64,000 bases of DNA from Zoogloea sp. (GCA_016720685.1 JADKKC010000008.1:3581-67580), one strand, 5' to 3'. Shown: positions 33,608 to 43,427, counted from the first letter of the stretch. Program-made: numbers and translations. Notes: a model not told the origin generated them from the letters alone.

Positions 33608-35410
33608 ATGGCGCAAAACACTTGCATTGCGCACGACATCCCGCGTTACACGCGTGCCGACTTCACAGCGCTTAGGGCCTCACTGAACAAGCTGTCGATC
33701 GTCTTCATTGCGCAGAACTACTACACCGAAGAAGATTTGGAGGCCCTCGGCTGCGCGACGCCGGCCGACCTTCAGGACCGCCTTGATCTCATGCGTGATC
33801 ACCTGGTCGAACGGGCTTCGGTGGCAAACCCACACATCGCCGAGGGTCTGCGCAACGCCAGAAAATCGGCCAAGTGGTCCCAAGTCGCCCAGAAGTATCT
33901 ATTCTTGGCCGCTGAGTTCGAGTCATCCCAGCCGCAGCGGCAGGATGCTTTGACTGCTTGGCTCAAACCCCGTGTTTCCCGTCATCTTCGAGACGAAGGT
34001 ATTCGGACGCTAGAGGATCTCCTGACCCTCATTGAGGCCCGAGGCCCCACCTGGTGGAGACCTATCCCGCGCTTGGGCCAAGGCAAGGCCGGGGCGCTCC
34101 TCCGTTGGCTCCAAACCCACGAAAAGACGCTCGGTTCCCTGACGGTGACGGGCACCCAACAGGCACCAGTGGCCGGTGAGCTTGTCCCCATCACCCTGAG
34201 GGCATCCAACCCTATCCTGGTACCACTGGAAGGGATGCGTTTGCCGCGCGAACTGGATGGTCACCAAGGTCTGAATCGGGCTGCGAATTTTTCATTGATC
34301 CAGGCCCATAACGATCTCGAAGCCGTCGAGAGCTACCTCGTCAAATTCCGCGCGCAGGAAAAGACACGTCGGGCTTATCGGCGCGAACTCGAGCGCCTGC
34401 TACTGTGGTCGATCTATAAGCGCCAGAAGCCGCTCTCGAGCCTTCTCGTTGAAGACTGCGAGGTTTTCAAGGACTTTCTGGCCACGCCGGATCCAACTTG
34501 GTGTGGCCCAAAGACCTCCAGGTGGTCCGTGCGCTGGAAGCCGTTCGAGGGCTCACTGTCACCCAAGTCCCAGCTGTACGCGATCACGGTGATCCGGGCC
34601 TTTTTCGGGTGGTTAGTCAATGTTCGCTATCTAGGTGGTAACCCGTGGGTAGCAATCGGCAACCCAGTGACCGAAGTGGCCCTGCATCCTATGCAGATCG
34701 ACAAGGCTTTGCCAGAGGTGCTGTGGTCAGCGCTGGCTGGTACCGGCGGCTACCTCGATCAGGCAATCTCGAACGCAGAGGCCAGGAACAAAGGACAACT
34801 CCGACTCGCAAAAGCGGCCCTTCTTCTGATTGGACACTCGGGTATGCGACGGGAAGAAGCGGCCAATGCCCGACGGGAGAACCTGAAGAAGATTCAGAGT
34901 CACAATCTATATGAGCTCTCAGTCCTCGGAAAACGGTCTAAGTGGCGAACCGTATTTCTACCCTCAGAGGCCGTGCAGGCGCTGGAGGCGCATTGGCGCG
35001 ACCGAGGTGACGATCGGGAGAAAAATGGCTTTATTTTGTCGCCGCTGATGATTCCGCCAACTACTCAGGCTCTCCGCAAGCACTTGGTTGCCGACGATAA
35101 CGAGGCCAAAGGATTTTCGGTAGACGGACTTGGCCGTTTGATCACACGGTCACTCAAACAGGTTGCCGATGACTACAAGATCGCGATGACCGAAATCGAG
35201 CGGGAGATCCTAGCCACACGTGGCGTTCATGCGTTTCGGCACACTTTTGGGACGCTGTCGGTGGCCCAGGGCTTGCCACTGGATGTACTGCAACGGGTAC
35301 TTGGTCATGCGTCTCTACAGACAACCTCGATCTACGTCCAAGCTGAACGGCAACGAAGCATTGAAGAGATTGGGTTGCTGTTTGATCGACGGAAAATCAA
35401 AGACAACTGA
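33608..35410 (+). CDS. tyrosine recombinase (phage integrase family)
   Basis: The 600-residue protein has an unusual N-terminal region of about 240 residues with no recognised domain, a core-binding domain (VESYLVKFRAQEKTRRAYRR), and a C-terminal catalytic domain with the full set: Arg in GHSGMRREEAANARR, Lys in LGKRSKWRTVFLP, HAFRHTFGTLS (H-x-x-R), LGHASLQTTSIYVQ (His and nucleophilic Tyr). It should cut and rejoin DNA at a specific site. Long N-terminal extensions occur in plasmid- and transposon-borne recombinases. ATG at 33608; it stands alone. Confidence 0.88.
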   Translation: MAQNTCIAHDIPRYTRADFTALRASLNKLSIVFIAQNYYTEEDLEALGCATPADLQDRLDLMRDHLVERASVANPHIAEGLRNARKSAKWSQVAQKYLFLAAEFESSQPQRQDALTAWLKPRVSRHLRDEGIRTLEDLLTLIEARGPTWWRPIPRLGQGKAGALLRWLQTHEKTLGSLTVTGTQQAPVAGELVPITLRASNPILVPLEGMRLPRELDGHQGLNRAANFSLIQAHNDLEAVESYLVKFRAQEKTRRAYRRELERLLLWSIYKRQKPLSSLLVEDCEVFKDFLATPDPTWCGPKTSRWSVRWKPFEGSLSPKSQLYAITVIRAFFGWLVNVRYLGGNPWVAIGNPVTEVALHPMQIDKALPEVLWSALAGTGGYLDQAISNAEARNKGQLRLAKAALLLIGHSGMRREEAANARRENLKKIQSHNLYELSVLGKRSKWRTVFLPSEAVQALEAHWRDRGDDREKNGFILSPLMIPPTTQALRKHLVADDNEAKGFSVDGLGRLITRSLKQVADDYKIAMTEIEREILATRGVHAFRHTFGTLSVAQGLPLDVLQRVLGHASLQTTSIYVQAERQRSIEEIGLLFDRRKIKDN

Positions 35411-35461
35411 CCCACGCAGCGCTAAGGGACTTAGGGACGATGGGGTTGCCAGGTGCTTATT

Positions 35462-35475
35462 TTTAGGCGCCTAAA
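35462..35475. promoter_or_regulatory. parS-like palindrome, copy 1
   Basis: TTTAGGCGCCTAAA, the same 14-bp palindrome as at 47158 and 47260 near parB. It resembles the 13-bp KorB site of IncP plasmids (TTTAGC-S-GCTAAA). Here and at 47158 the flank continues similarly (ttctacggcgg / ttctaaggcgg), so the segment was duplicated. Confidence 0.6.
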
Positions 35476-35479
35476 CTTT

Positions 35480-35834
35480 CTACGGCGGCGAGCTTCAAGA
35501 GCACGATGGTCAGCAGTTGCTTACAAGATAAGCACGGCATGAAACAGAAACTGCTGCACCGGGAGCGCATCTTGGAAGCGGTCAAACAGGCGACGAAGTA
35601 GCCTGACTCCACACCGAGTTCCTTCACGACGGTCTAGCTCGGGGCATAGCCTTCGGAGCACAGTACCGCATCCACGCCAAGCACAGGACGCAGGACTTCA
35701 ATCAGGGACGCCGCTTTGGCGTTGGGCAATACTTCTTGGAAGATCTTCCGGGTTCCGCGCTGGAGGGTGACCACGACAGCCACCTTTTCATCGCCCGTCG
35801 GTCTTGAGCTTCCCGCCCCGTCTCTTGGCAGGCC
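35480..35834. other. IS or gene debris
   Basis: Short frames only. Part of the sequence continues the duplication that also follows the palindrome at 47158. No recognisable product. Confidence 0.4.
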
Positions 35835-36190
35835 CTAGCAGACCTATGCGCAGCCCTTTGAAGAAATGCGGGAAGAAGATTTCGTCGGTTTCGACCACGC
35901 CGGAAAACCAGACTTTCTGTGCGGCTCACCTTGCCAACACCTTCGGCAACTCCTCCCACCTTGTCGTGTACCCCGGCGAAAGCCTGTACCGCCGCATCGT
36001 CCATGAGCGGGTGATTCCTTCCGCAGCAAACTGCAGGGTCCGCCGCCCGTACCGCCCGTTGATCTCATCCAGCTCCCGCATCAGCGCCCGAGGCCGACTG
36101 CCGTCCTATCCCTCCGCAGAGAACAACGACGGCTGGCTCTCACCACGCGGCACCAGATTCAGCAGCATAATCCCAGCCGGTAAACCCGGG
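35835..36190 (-). pseudogene. umuC: UmuC C-terminal remnant (DUF4113 part)
   Basis: On the minus strand pieces read IMLLNLVPRGESQPSLFSAE and then RELDEINGRYGRRTLQFAAE, MRRYRLSPGYTTRWEELPKV, the C-terminal domain of UmuC/DinB-type polymerases. An in-frame stop lies between the two pieces. It should be the tail of the umuC at 36866-37898, from which about 670 bp of foreign sequence separates it. Confidence 0.75.
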
Positions 36191-36865
36191 CGGGTACGCC
36201 AAAGCATGACCCTTGCAAGCCCCTGCCACTGATTCCGATCAAAAGGTCGCAAACGTTCGACTCAAACCCCGGCGCTCTGGGCAGGATGGTTGGTGGGCAG
36301 GGTGCTCCTTCCGGAAAGGAATAAATCTGGCTACCAATGCTGTTGTTCGTGGCATCGCGAGGCCATAAAGGAAAGAGGCAAAGTGCCGTTCTTGCGGCTG
36401 GGGCTGCCGTCTCCGCGCTTTCCGCATCTGCGACCCGCGTCGCCCGCGGGAGGCATTGCCGTTCGGCCTTGATTCCACGGAGGACAACCATCGCCGTGCG
36501 TGAGGCGCGTGCCGGGAACCTCAAAGTCACAGCGGCGGGGATTGATGGCGGCCTGAATGCGGAAGATTGGCCCGCCGGCCATTCGGGCGCGGCTACAACG
36601 CGAGGCTAAGGCCAGCATCGGGCAACACCGTGCCGCTTGGGCGGTCTTGGGGCCTGGCGGCGGCGGCCGCTGAGCCTCGGCCGTGACCATGCGCTTACGG
36701 GTGGTGGAATGATCATCGGGATTGTCACGTCAGCCGGCTGGTGCTGATCTATCAAAGCCAGATGATGCGCGTGGCGCACGTTCGGCTCGCTAGCGAGGCT
36801 TGGTCTGTAACAAGCCGTGCTCTGGCCATCTGACCGTGGCCGCTGATCGGAACGGGTGGCGGGTT
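36191..36865. other. insertion splitting umuC
   Basis: This segment lies between the two parts of umuC. No intact gene, transposase signature or clear terminal repeat was recognised. A plus-strand frame (36337-36609) contains RGRHCRSALIPRRTTIAVRE, not assignable. It may be the rest of a decayed insertion. Confidence 0.4.
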
Positions 36866-37898
36866 TCATCGGAATTCACAACCAGGCCGGCAAATCCGCT
36901 TGAGTATCCGGAACGCCCACCGGGTGAGCACCCGCGTATCGTCCGTTGGCACAGGTAGCGGGAGCGTCACCGCCTGCTGATACTGGGGAACATCAGGTTT
37001 GAAGATGTTGGTTCGGATGGAGACCTGCACCGCACCAGCCAGGCTGGCCTTGTCTGCCCGCGGCAATGGCCATATAGCTCGCCACAGCCTCCTCAAGTTC
37101 GGCGCGCTCCGTAAGGAGCCGGTTGAAACTCCGGCTAGACATGATCTGCTACTTATCCGGGGCAACCTCTTCCAGCTCCAGGCAGGACAGACCACGCAGT
37201 TCCCGGATCGTCCGCTCCAATACCACCGAAAAACGCCTGCGGATCAGGTCAGCATCGGCGGTTCTGAGTTGCTCCACCGTGTGGATACCCATCTCCTCCA
37301 AACGCCGGGCGATCCTCCGGCCCACGCCCCACACTTCACCCACCTCGATGGTGGAGAAAAGCTGAGCAAGGGCCGGCTCTGACGTCGTGGTGAAATCACA
37401 CACCCCATCGATACCCGCCAGATTCTTCTTGGCACAGTGGTTGGCCAACTTGGACAGCGTTTTCGTGGGGCCGATCCCCACGCACACGGCGAGTCCGAGC
37501 CAGTCCGCGACACGCTGCCGGATACGTTGCCCGTAGGCCTCAAGGGCCGGCTCAACGCCTGCAAAGCCGTCGAGCAGCAGAAAACTCTCATCGATGCTGT
37601 AAACCTCGACGTTCGGTGAGAAACCGGACAGCACCTGCACTACACGGTTACTGATGTCGGCGTATAGGGCGTAGTTCGACGAGTAGGCCACCACACCGCG
37701 ACGTTCAGCCTCCTCCCGGATCTGAGACCACGGTGCCCCCATCGGAATTCCGAGCGCCTTGGCTTCCGCCGAGCGGGCCACCACGCAGCCATCGTTATTC
37801 GACAGGACAACAAGCGGCGTTGCCCTTAGGGTTGGATCGAACAGCTTCTCGCACGAAGCGTAAAAGTTGTTGCAATCCACCAGCGCGAAGATGGGCAT
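36866..37898 (-). pseudogene. umuC: UmuC translesion polymerase, broken
   Basis: From ATG at 37898 the frame gives MPIFALVDCNNFYASCEKLF, SNNDGCVVARSAEAKALGIP, VYSIDESFLLLDG and VCVGIGPTKTLSKLANHCAK, the Y-family polymerase core with the metal-binding D-C-N and S-I-D-E motifs. A TAG at 37149-37151 stops it after VAPDK, where a Gln would be expected; translation in frame would continue QIMSSRSFNRLLTERAELEE. Near 37060 the sense shifts frame to AGAVQVSIRTNIFKPDVPQY and ends at 36866. With the insertion after that, three separate lesions are present. It follows umuD directly. Confidence 0.8.
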
Positions 37899-37908
37899 CG
37901 CTCTCCAA

Positions 37909-38379
37909 TCAGACCGGCATTCGCTTGAACTTGCCGACCACCACGCCCCAGATCACGCAGTCCATTTCTTCGGTGACGATGAGCGGCCGATACTTAGGGT
38001 TCTCTGCTTCGAGCGCCATCCGGCCTCCACGACGATAAAGGCGCTTCACCAGGCGCAGACCATCCACGAAGGCCACGACGATGTGCCCATGCCGGGGGCG
38101 CACGCTCTTGTCGACAACCAGGATGTCGCCATCGAAGATCTCGGCGCCCTCCATCGAATCTCCCTGTACGGGGAAGAAAAACGTGCTGACCGGGTTGCGA
38201 ACCAGGTACTCGTTGATGTCGAGGCGTGACTCTTCATAGTCTGCGGCGGGCGATGGAAAGCCCGCTGAGATCTTGATCGAATCCACCGGCAACGCCTGTC
38301 GAGGCGCGCCGGGCAAGGGAACGAAGATGCCACGGGTGTTGGCAAGATCCGGCGTGGTGAGCGTACGAAACTTTGGCAT
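37909..38379 (-). CDS. umuD: UmuD, S24-family autoprotease
   Basis: UmuD cleaves itself with RecA filament help and then joins UmuC to form DNA polymerase V. The product starts MPKFRTLTTPDLANTRGIFV, with the cleavage region ISAGFPSPAADYEESRLDIN, the catalytic Ser in FFPVQGDSMEGAEIFDGD and Lys in DGLRLVKRLYRRGG. The ATG at 38379 places the SOS box 22 bp upstream; a longer frame begins inside that box. Ten bases separate it from umuC. Intact. Confidence 0.9.
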   Translation of the reverse strand: MPKFRTLTTPDLANTRGIFVPLPGAPRQALPVDSIKISAGFPSPAADYEESRLDINEYLVRNPVSTFFFPVQGDSMEGAEIFDGDILVVDKSVRPRHGHIVVAFVDGLRLVKRLYRRGGRMALEAENPKYRPLIVTEEMDCVIWGVVVGKFKRMPV

Positions 38380-38400
38380 GAGAGCAACACAAGACGAATG

Positions 38401-38416
38401 CTGTAATTTTTTACAG
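38401..38416. promoter_or_regulatory. LexA (SOS) box
   Basis: CTGT-AATTTTTT-ACAG, the canonical CTGT-N8-ACAG site, inside a longer palindrome GAATGCTGT...ACAGCATTC (38396-38421). It lies between umuD and the divergent SRAP gene and probably makes at least umuD, perhaps both, damage-inducible. Confidence 0.85.
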
Positions 38417-38497
38417 CATTCAAACCAATGCAAGCGACCTCGTCAGGTCGCCGCAGCCTCGCCGATAATGGACACGTTGATCCCTGCGTCCACAACC

Positions 38498-38600
38498 ATG
38501 TGTGCCAACTATCGTCCCTCGTCGCGGGAAACGCTTGCGGCGCTTCCCTTGCCACCCCCCGACTTCGCGTATGGAGAAGCCTACCCAGGGTCGGTGGTGC
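38498..38600 (+). pseudogene. SRAP (YedK-type) gene, 5' part
   Basis: ATG at 38498 gives MCANYRPSSRETLAALPLPP and on to GEAYPGSVV. Cys2, exposed after Met removal, is the residue that SRAP proteins use to bind abasic sites in single-stranded DNA. The gene is interrupted by IS66 at 38601 and resumes at 43639 (PIVTNFAPRQWVPAAFGLIP). The position across from umuD fits a DNA-damage role. Confidence 0.87.
38593..38600. repeat. 8-bp target duplication of IS66 copy 1
   Basis: GGTGGTGC at 38593-38600 is repeated at 43639-43646, flanking the element. Eight bp is the standard IS66 duplication. Removing one copy and the element restores the SRAP frame. Confidence 0.9.
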
Positions 38601-38631
38601 GTAAGCGTCCAACCGGCCCACCTTGCGGGGA

Positions 38632-40227
38632 TCAGGGGGGGATGATCCGAGTGTCGATGACGTCCTTGGGGGTGGCATCGACGTCAATCACCCGGCCACC
38701 CAGCGGTAACAACTCATCGATTCGGCTGTGGGGCCAGACCGGGAGTTTCTCCAGGGTACTCCGCAACCAGGCGTAGGGTTCCAGTCCATTGAGGCTGGCG
38801 GTGGCCAGCAGGCTCTGGATGGCCGCGGCGCGCTGGCCTGCCCGTTCGGAGCCCACGAAGAGCCAATTGCGCCGGCCCAGGCAAATCGGCCGGATGGCGT
38901 TCTCAATGGGGTTATTGTCGATGGGCAGCTGACCACTTTCCACATAGCGCAGGATCGCTGGCCAGCGTTTGAGGCTGTAATCGATGGCACGGGCCAGTCC
39001 CGTTCCATCGGCGGCCACTCTCCGTTTGGCGCACAACCAACTGTGCAAGTCACTCAGGCGCGGCAAGGCCTCCTGCTGGCGAAGGGCGAGACGCACCGCT
39101 GCGTCGGCATCGCGGGCTTGCGCCTCGATCGCGTACAGCTCGGCGATCTGCCGTAAGGCCTCTTCGGCCACAGGATGCGGGTGCGCAGCATGCAGATCGA
39201 AGAACTTGCGTCGGCAATGGGCAAGGCACGCCAGTTCCGTGACACCCTGCCGGAAGAGCTCCTTGTATCCCCCGTAGTCATCGACCATCAAGCGGCCTTG
39301 CCAGCCTTGCAGGAAATCCCGGGCATGTTGGCCGCTGCGGCTGGTTTGATAGTCGAAGACGACGATCGGTGCAGCCCCCTCCAGCTCATTGCTTCGATAG
39401 GCCCAGAGATAAGCCCGCCGGGTCTTGCCCTGGCCCGGATCCAGTTGCTGAACCGGGGTCTCATCGGCATGCAGCACCTGGCCCCGCTTGAGCAGTGTGC
39501 TCAGACGATCCACCAAGGGCTGCAGGGCCAGACCCAGCTGGCCCACCCACTGGGCCAGCGTGGAGCGGGCAATCGATGCCCCATGCCGTTCGCTGATCTT
39601 CTCGATGCGATAGAGCGGCAGGTGATCCAGATATTTCTGGATCAGAACCCAGGCATGCAGCCCCGGAGCCGCCAGACCCCCGTCGATAAGGCTGGCCGGT
39701 ACGGGGGCGGCGGTGACAGTTTCGCAGCGCCGACAGGCGTATTGGGGACGGATGTGGCGATGGACAAAGAATCGGGCGGGCTCCACGTCCAGTTGTTCGC
39801 TGATGTCTTCGCCAATCTTCACCAGCCCGGCACCGCATGCTCCGCACGTACAGGAGGCCGGTTCGTGGCGATGCTCGATCCGCGGCAACGCCGGCGGCAA
39901 GGGATGGCGGCCAGTGCGTTTGGCCTGGCGCGCAGGACGGGCCGCGCGCTGCTGTTCCAGTTCCGCCAGGATGGCGGCCTCGTCTTCGGCACGGCTGTCC
40001 AGGAACAGCTCACGCTGCTCGGCACCGAGCCCTTCACTCCTGGCGCCGAAACGGATCCGCCTGTGATGGGCCAACTCCAGCGTCAATTGCTGGATCTTCA
40101 ACTCGCGCCGCTTGAGCTCGGCCTCGCGCTCGGCCAGCTGTGACTGCAAGGTGGCAATCTGTGCCTGCGCCCACTCCGGCAACAGTAGGCAAGGATCACC
40201 CCGGGAGGGTTCGGCGCAGCGGTTCAT
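38632..40227 (-). CDS. tnpC: IS66 transposase TnpC
   Basis: The 531-residue protein has an N-terminal leucine-rich coil (ATLQSQLAEREAELKRRELK), a zinc-binding motif (CTCGACGAGL, then CRRC), the DDE catalytic core (HADETPVQQLDPGQGKTRRA; VDDYGGYKELFRQG; DNNPIENAIRPICLGRRNWL) and the C-terminal IS66 segment. Intact. Confidence 0.93.
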   Translation of the reverse strand: MNRCAEPSRGDPCLLLPEWAQAQIATLQSQLAEREAELKRRELKIQQLTLELAHHRRIRFGARSEGLGAEQRELFLDSRAEDEAAILAELEQQRAARPARQAKRTGRHPLPPALPRIEHRHEPASCTCGACGAGLVKIGEDISEQLDVEPARFFVHRHIRPQYACRRCETVTAAPVPASLIDGGLAAPGLHAWVLIQKYLDHLPLYRIEKISERHGASIARSTLAQWVGQLGLALQPLVDRLSTLLKRGQVLHADETPVQQLDPGQGKTRRAYLWAYRSNELEGAAPIVVFDYQTSRSGQHARDFLQGWQGRLMVDDYGGYKELFRQGVTELACLAHCRRKFFDLHAAHPHPVAEEALRQIAELYAIEAQARDADAAVRLALRQQEALPRLSDLHSWLCAKRRVAADGTGLARAIDYSLKRWPAILRYVESGQLPIDNNPIENAIRPICLGRRNWLFVGSERAGQRAAAIQSLLATASLNGLEPYAWLRSTLEKLPVWPHSRIDELLPLGGRVIDVDATPKDVIDTRIIPP

Positions 40228-40294
40228 GCCCAGAATGATACCGTTCAGGTGTAAAAGCCTTTGTAAACACTGGATTCTTCAGGGATGTGTGGCC

Positions 40295-40633
40295 TCAGAC
40301 CTGCCAGGCATCCTGCGGCTTGGCCTGGAGGCGACGCCAGTCGACGCCCTGGATGAGCCACTGCCATTCGGCCGCACTCAGCGTGCACACGGCATCCGTG
40401 CTGTGGGGCCAGGTGAAGCGCCCCTGATGCAGACGCCGGACACACAGCCAGACCCCGGTTCCATCCCAAACCAGCAACTTGATCCGGTTGCCGCTGCGGT
40501 TGCGAAAGGCATAGGCCGTTCCATCGCAGGGCGATCGCCCCAGGGCCTGCTGAATCTGCAGTGACAGACCGTCAATGCCCATCCGCATATCGACTGGCTC
40601 GACCGCCAGCCAGACCTGCTCGGGCTGAATCAT
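40295..40633 (-). CDS. tnpB: IS66 accessory protein TnpB
   Basis: A 112-residue IS66 Orf2-like protein: MIQPEQVWLAVEPVDMRMGI, GRSPCDGTAYAFRNRSGNRI, KLLVWDGTGVWLCVRRLHQG. Required with TnpA for IS66 transposition. Its start overlaps the tnpA stop. Confidence 0.92.
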   Translation of the reverse strand: MIQPEQVWLAVEPVDMRMGIDGLSLQIQQALGRSPCDGTAYAFRNRSGNRIKLLVWDGTGVWLCVRRLHQGRFTWPHSTDAVCTLSAAEWQWLIQGVDWRRLQAKPQDAWQV

Positions 40634-40957
40634 CGCAGCACCTCACGCAACCACTGCGCACAACTGGCCGACTCAGCGGCCGGCCAACTGATCTGAAACA
40701 CCGCCTGGCCGCGGTGAATCTCGATCTGGATCTCCCCGAGGGCACCGCCTCCGGCAAGGCTACCGTCACCGGAACCAGGGTGGGTGGGCGGGGCAGGGCT
40801 GGCGCGTCCTCGCTACCGGCAGTGGGGGCTGGCATGCCCCACCACGAACCGCCTTGACCCATCGGCGCAGCAGATTGGCATTGAGCCGTTGGCCAGCGCC
40901 ACCGCCGCCATCGAAACCCCAGGCTGCAGACAGGCGGCCACTACCTGAGTGTAGTGG

Positions 40958-41176
40958 TCAAGTAATACCGGACACCTCGATAGGGTGCTGTACTGCGGTT
41001 TTCCGTTCATAGGCCGTGGGCGGCAGGTAACCCAGAGTCGAGTGCAAACGGACGTTGTTGTAGAACCCGACGATGTAATCAGTAATGTCGCGACGCGCCT
41101 CGGCGTGGTTGGCGTAGTCGTTTTGCCAGACCCGCTCTCTCTTCAGATTGAGGAAGAAGCGCTCCATGACGGCGTT
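40958..41176 (-). pseudogene. IS3 OrfB, C-terminal part
   Basis: Reads NAVMERFFLNLKRERVWQND and YIVGFYNNVRLHSTLGYLPP, ending at 40958. This holds the last catalytic Glu of the OrfB integrase core. The N-terminal part is at 42466-43134 on the other side of the IS110 element. Confidence 0.88.
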
Positions 41177-41189
41177 TGACGCTCCTATG

Positions 41190-42242
41190 TCAAGAAGGGT
41201 GGCTGGCGTCCCAAAGATCGGCCAGCAGCAATGGGTAAATTTCACGTGCAATGTAGCGCTTCAGGCAGCGCTGAATCTCTTTGTGCGACAAGCCTTCAGC
41301 GGTACGGCGGGCGACATACGCACGGGAGCGCTCCTCACTGCGCATGCGGACCATGGCAATCGTCCATAACGCATTGTTGGCGGCCCGATCGCCGCCGCGA
41401 TTCAAGCGGTGCCGTACGGTTTTTCCAGAGGACGCCTGCAAGGGGCTGACGCCACAGAGCGCGGCGAAGGCCGCTTCGTTGTGCAGGCGCTCGGGATTGT
41501 CACCCGCCGTTATCATCAATGTTGCGGCCGTCTGCGTACCGATGCCGAATTGCTGAAGCAAGCGCGCGGCAGCACGTTCGGTCAGCTGTTTCAGTGACCG
41601 GTCAAGTGACTTAATTTCGCAGGACAGGTGCGTCCAGCGCTTTGCTAACGTACGCAGCGCTTGGGCTAGTGCTTCGAATGCGGGGCCCTCTCCCAACAAG
41701 CGGATACGGCGGCATTCGGCCACGCACTCATCCGGGGATGTCTTGAGCAGCTTGGCCCGAACATCGTCAGGGGCGCTGACCAGGAGTGAGCGCAGTTGGT
41801 TGATGGTTTGTGTCCTCGCTTTGAGGGCGCTGCGGCGAGTCAATGCCAACGCGCGCAGGGCCTCCACCACACCGGTCTGGGATTTGGGAATTGCCAAAGC
41901 CTCGCCAGCAAGCACGGCCCGCGCGGCATTCTCCGCATCGGTTGGATCGCTCTTGCCCCGTAGCCGGCGGCGCGCCCGATTGGGCCGGTTCACCTCAACC
42001 ACAGCGATACCATTGGCTGTCAGCAAGCGCGCCAATCCTGCACCGTAAGTGCCGGTGCCTTCTACTCCAGCACGCTGTAGACAGCCATAACTGCGCGCCC
42101 ACGAGAGGAGCTGGGTATAGCCTTCGGAGTTGGTAGGGACAGACAAAGTGCCGAGAACCCGGCCGATGGCATCGATGACGACCCCAACATCGACATCCAG
42201 ATGAGTATCGACGCCCAGAACAACCTCAAGTTGAGCCTCCAT
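41190..42242 (-). CDS. IS110 transposase (RuvC-DEDD type)
   Basis: The 350-residue protein begins MEAQLEVVLGVDTHLDVDVG with the first Asp of the DEDD site, has GVEGTGTYGAGLARLL (Glu) and GKSDPTDAENAARAVL (two Asp), and a C-terminal serine-type domain with LMITAGDNPERLHNEAAFAA and GVSPLQASSGKTVRHRLNRG. All key parts seem intact. Confidence 0.92.
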   Translation of the reverse strand: MEAQLEVVLGVDTHLDVDVGVVIDAIGRVLGTLSVPTNSEGYTQLLSWARSYGCLQRAGVEGTGTYGAGLARLLTANGIAVVEVNRPNRARRRLRGKSDPTDAENAARAVLAGEALAIPKSQTGVVEALRALALTRRSALKARTQTINQLRSLLVSAPDDVRAKLLKTSPDECVAECRRIRLLGEGPAFEALAQALRTLAKRWTHLSCEIKSLDRSLKQLTERAAARLLQQFGIGTQTAATLMITAGDNPERLHNEAAFAALCGVSPLQASSGKTVRHRLNRGGDRAANNALWTIAMVRMRSEERSRAYVARRTAEGLSHKEIQRCLKRYIAREIYPLLLADLWDASHPS

Positions 42243-42465
42243 GATGGACTCCTTTGCTCGACGAAACTGGCAAAGTCGCTGCCAATCCGAGCGCCGGACA
42301 GGACACTCACGGTGCAGTACAAAGCTCCTATTAGGTCACTGGCGAACGGCCCGGCAACGCACGGGGAACGCCGCAGCCTGGCCGACAGGTCAACGCAAAG
42401 GCAGACTGGCCAATCCCAGCACGGGTCAGGCCAGGCTGGACGTTCGGCACCATCTTAGAATGAGT
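42243..42465 (-). ncRNA. candidate IS110 bridge RNA region
   Basis: The non-coding end of IS110 elements upstream of the transposase can encode a structured bridge RNA that pairs with target and donor DNA. This 223-bp segment is the equivalent stretch. I did not fold it or identify its loops; the call is by position only. Confidence 0.45.
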
Positions 42466-43134
42466 GTCCCAGCAGTTGCCCTTGCGACTCATGCTGCCCG
42501 TCAAGCCATGACGGCTCAGCAAGGCACGGTGGGCTTCGCTGGCGTACTGACTGCCACGGTCGGAATGCACGATCAGGCCCGCCGGCGGTTGGCGCTGCGT
42601 AATGGCCATCTGCAAGGCCGAGCACACCAGTTCGGCAGGCATGTTCGGCGCCATGGCCCAGCCGACAATTTTGCGCGAGTACAGATCCAGCACCGCCGCC
42701 AGGTACAGCCAGCCACTGCGCGTGCGGATGTAGGTGATGTCCGAGACCCAGGCTGCATTGGCCGTGGCCGGAGTGAAGTGCCGGTTCAGAACATTGTCGG
42801 CAATGGGCAAGCCGTGGCGGCTGTCGGTGGTGTGAATGAATTTGCGCCGCCATACCGGACGTAGCCCATTGATACGCATGAGGGTTCGTATTCGGTACCG
42901 CCCCACGCGAAGCCCCTGCGCATGCAGGACGGCCCGCAGGCGCCGGCTGCCGTAACAGCGTCCGGAGGCGGTGAAGGCGGCGCGCAGGTGGGTGCTGGTT
43001 GGGCAAACCCTGGCGGGTTCGCCCCTGCGTGAGCAGGCGGCGTAGAAGCCCGAACGACTCACGCCCAGCAACCGGCACAGCAATGCGGTGTTGTCGGCCT
43101 TCTCTTGCAACTGAGCGATGCACCGGTAGGTCAT
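42466..43134 (-). pseudogene. IS3 OrfB, N-terminal part
   Basis: Reads MTYRCIAQLQEKADNTALLC, VWRRKFIHTTDSRHGLPIAD, NAAWVSDITYIRTRSGWLYL and HSDRGSQYASEAHRALLSRH, the HTH and the first two Asp of the DDE core, then GNCWD, where IS110 enters. Starts with an ATGA overlap on OrfA. Confidence 0.9.
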
Positions 43135-43427
43135 TTCAGTTCGCGGGCAAAGAAGGCCGACGCTTTTTTCAGCAGGTCATTGTCCTGGCGAAGCTGCCGA
43201 TTCTCCGCCTCGAGCTGGCGAATGCGTTGCTGTTCAGCCGTCAGCGGCTTGCCGATGCCTGCCTGTCCGCTTTGCTCCGCATCGAGTTGCGCCAGCCAGC
43301 GGCGCACCGCGGTCTCTCCCAGACCCATGTCGCGGCACACCTGGCCGACGCTCAGGCCTTGGTCCCTGATCATCTGGACGACTTGCAGCTTGAAGCTCGC
43401 ATCGAACGCCCGGCGTTTCTGTTTCAT
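43131..43427 (-). CDS. IS3 OrfA
   Basis: A 98-residue DNA-binding protein (MKQKRRAFDASFKLQVVQMI, RDMGLGETAVRRWLAQLDAE) followed by a leucine-zipper segment (QLEAENRQLRQDNDLLKKAS). ATG at 43427 behind AGGAGA. OrfA-OrfB fusion by -1 frameshifting is usual in this family. Confidence 0.9.
   Translation of the reverse strand: MKQKRRAFDASFKLQVVQMIRDQGLSVGQVCRDMGLGETAVRRWLAQLDAEQSGQAGIGKPLTAEQQRIRQLEAENRQLRQDNDLLKKASAFFARELK

Larger units (their letters stand above)
41177..42465 (-). mobile_element. IS110-family element, nested in IS3
   Basis: A 1.29-kb insertion inside OrfB of the IS3 element, boundaries set by where the IS3 frame breaks (...GNCWD) and resumes (NAVMERF). It carries one transposase gene and a 220-bp non-coding end before its start, without obvious long inverted repeats, as is usual for IS110. 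Confidence 0.85.
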
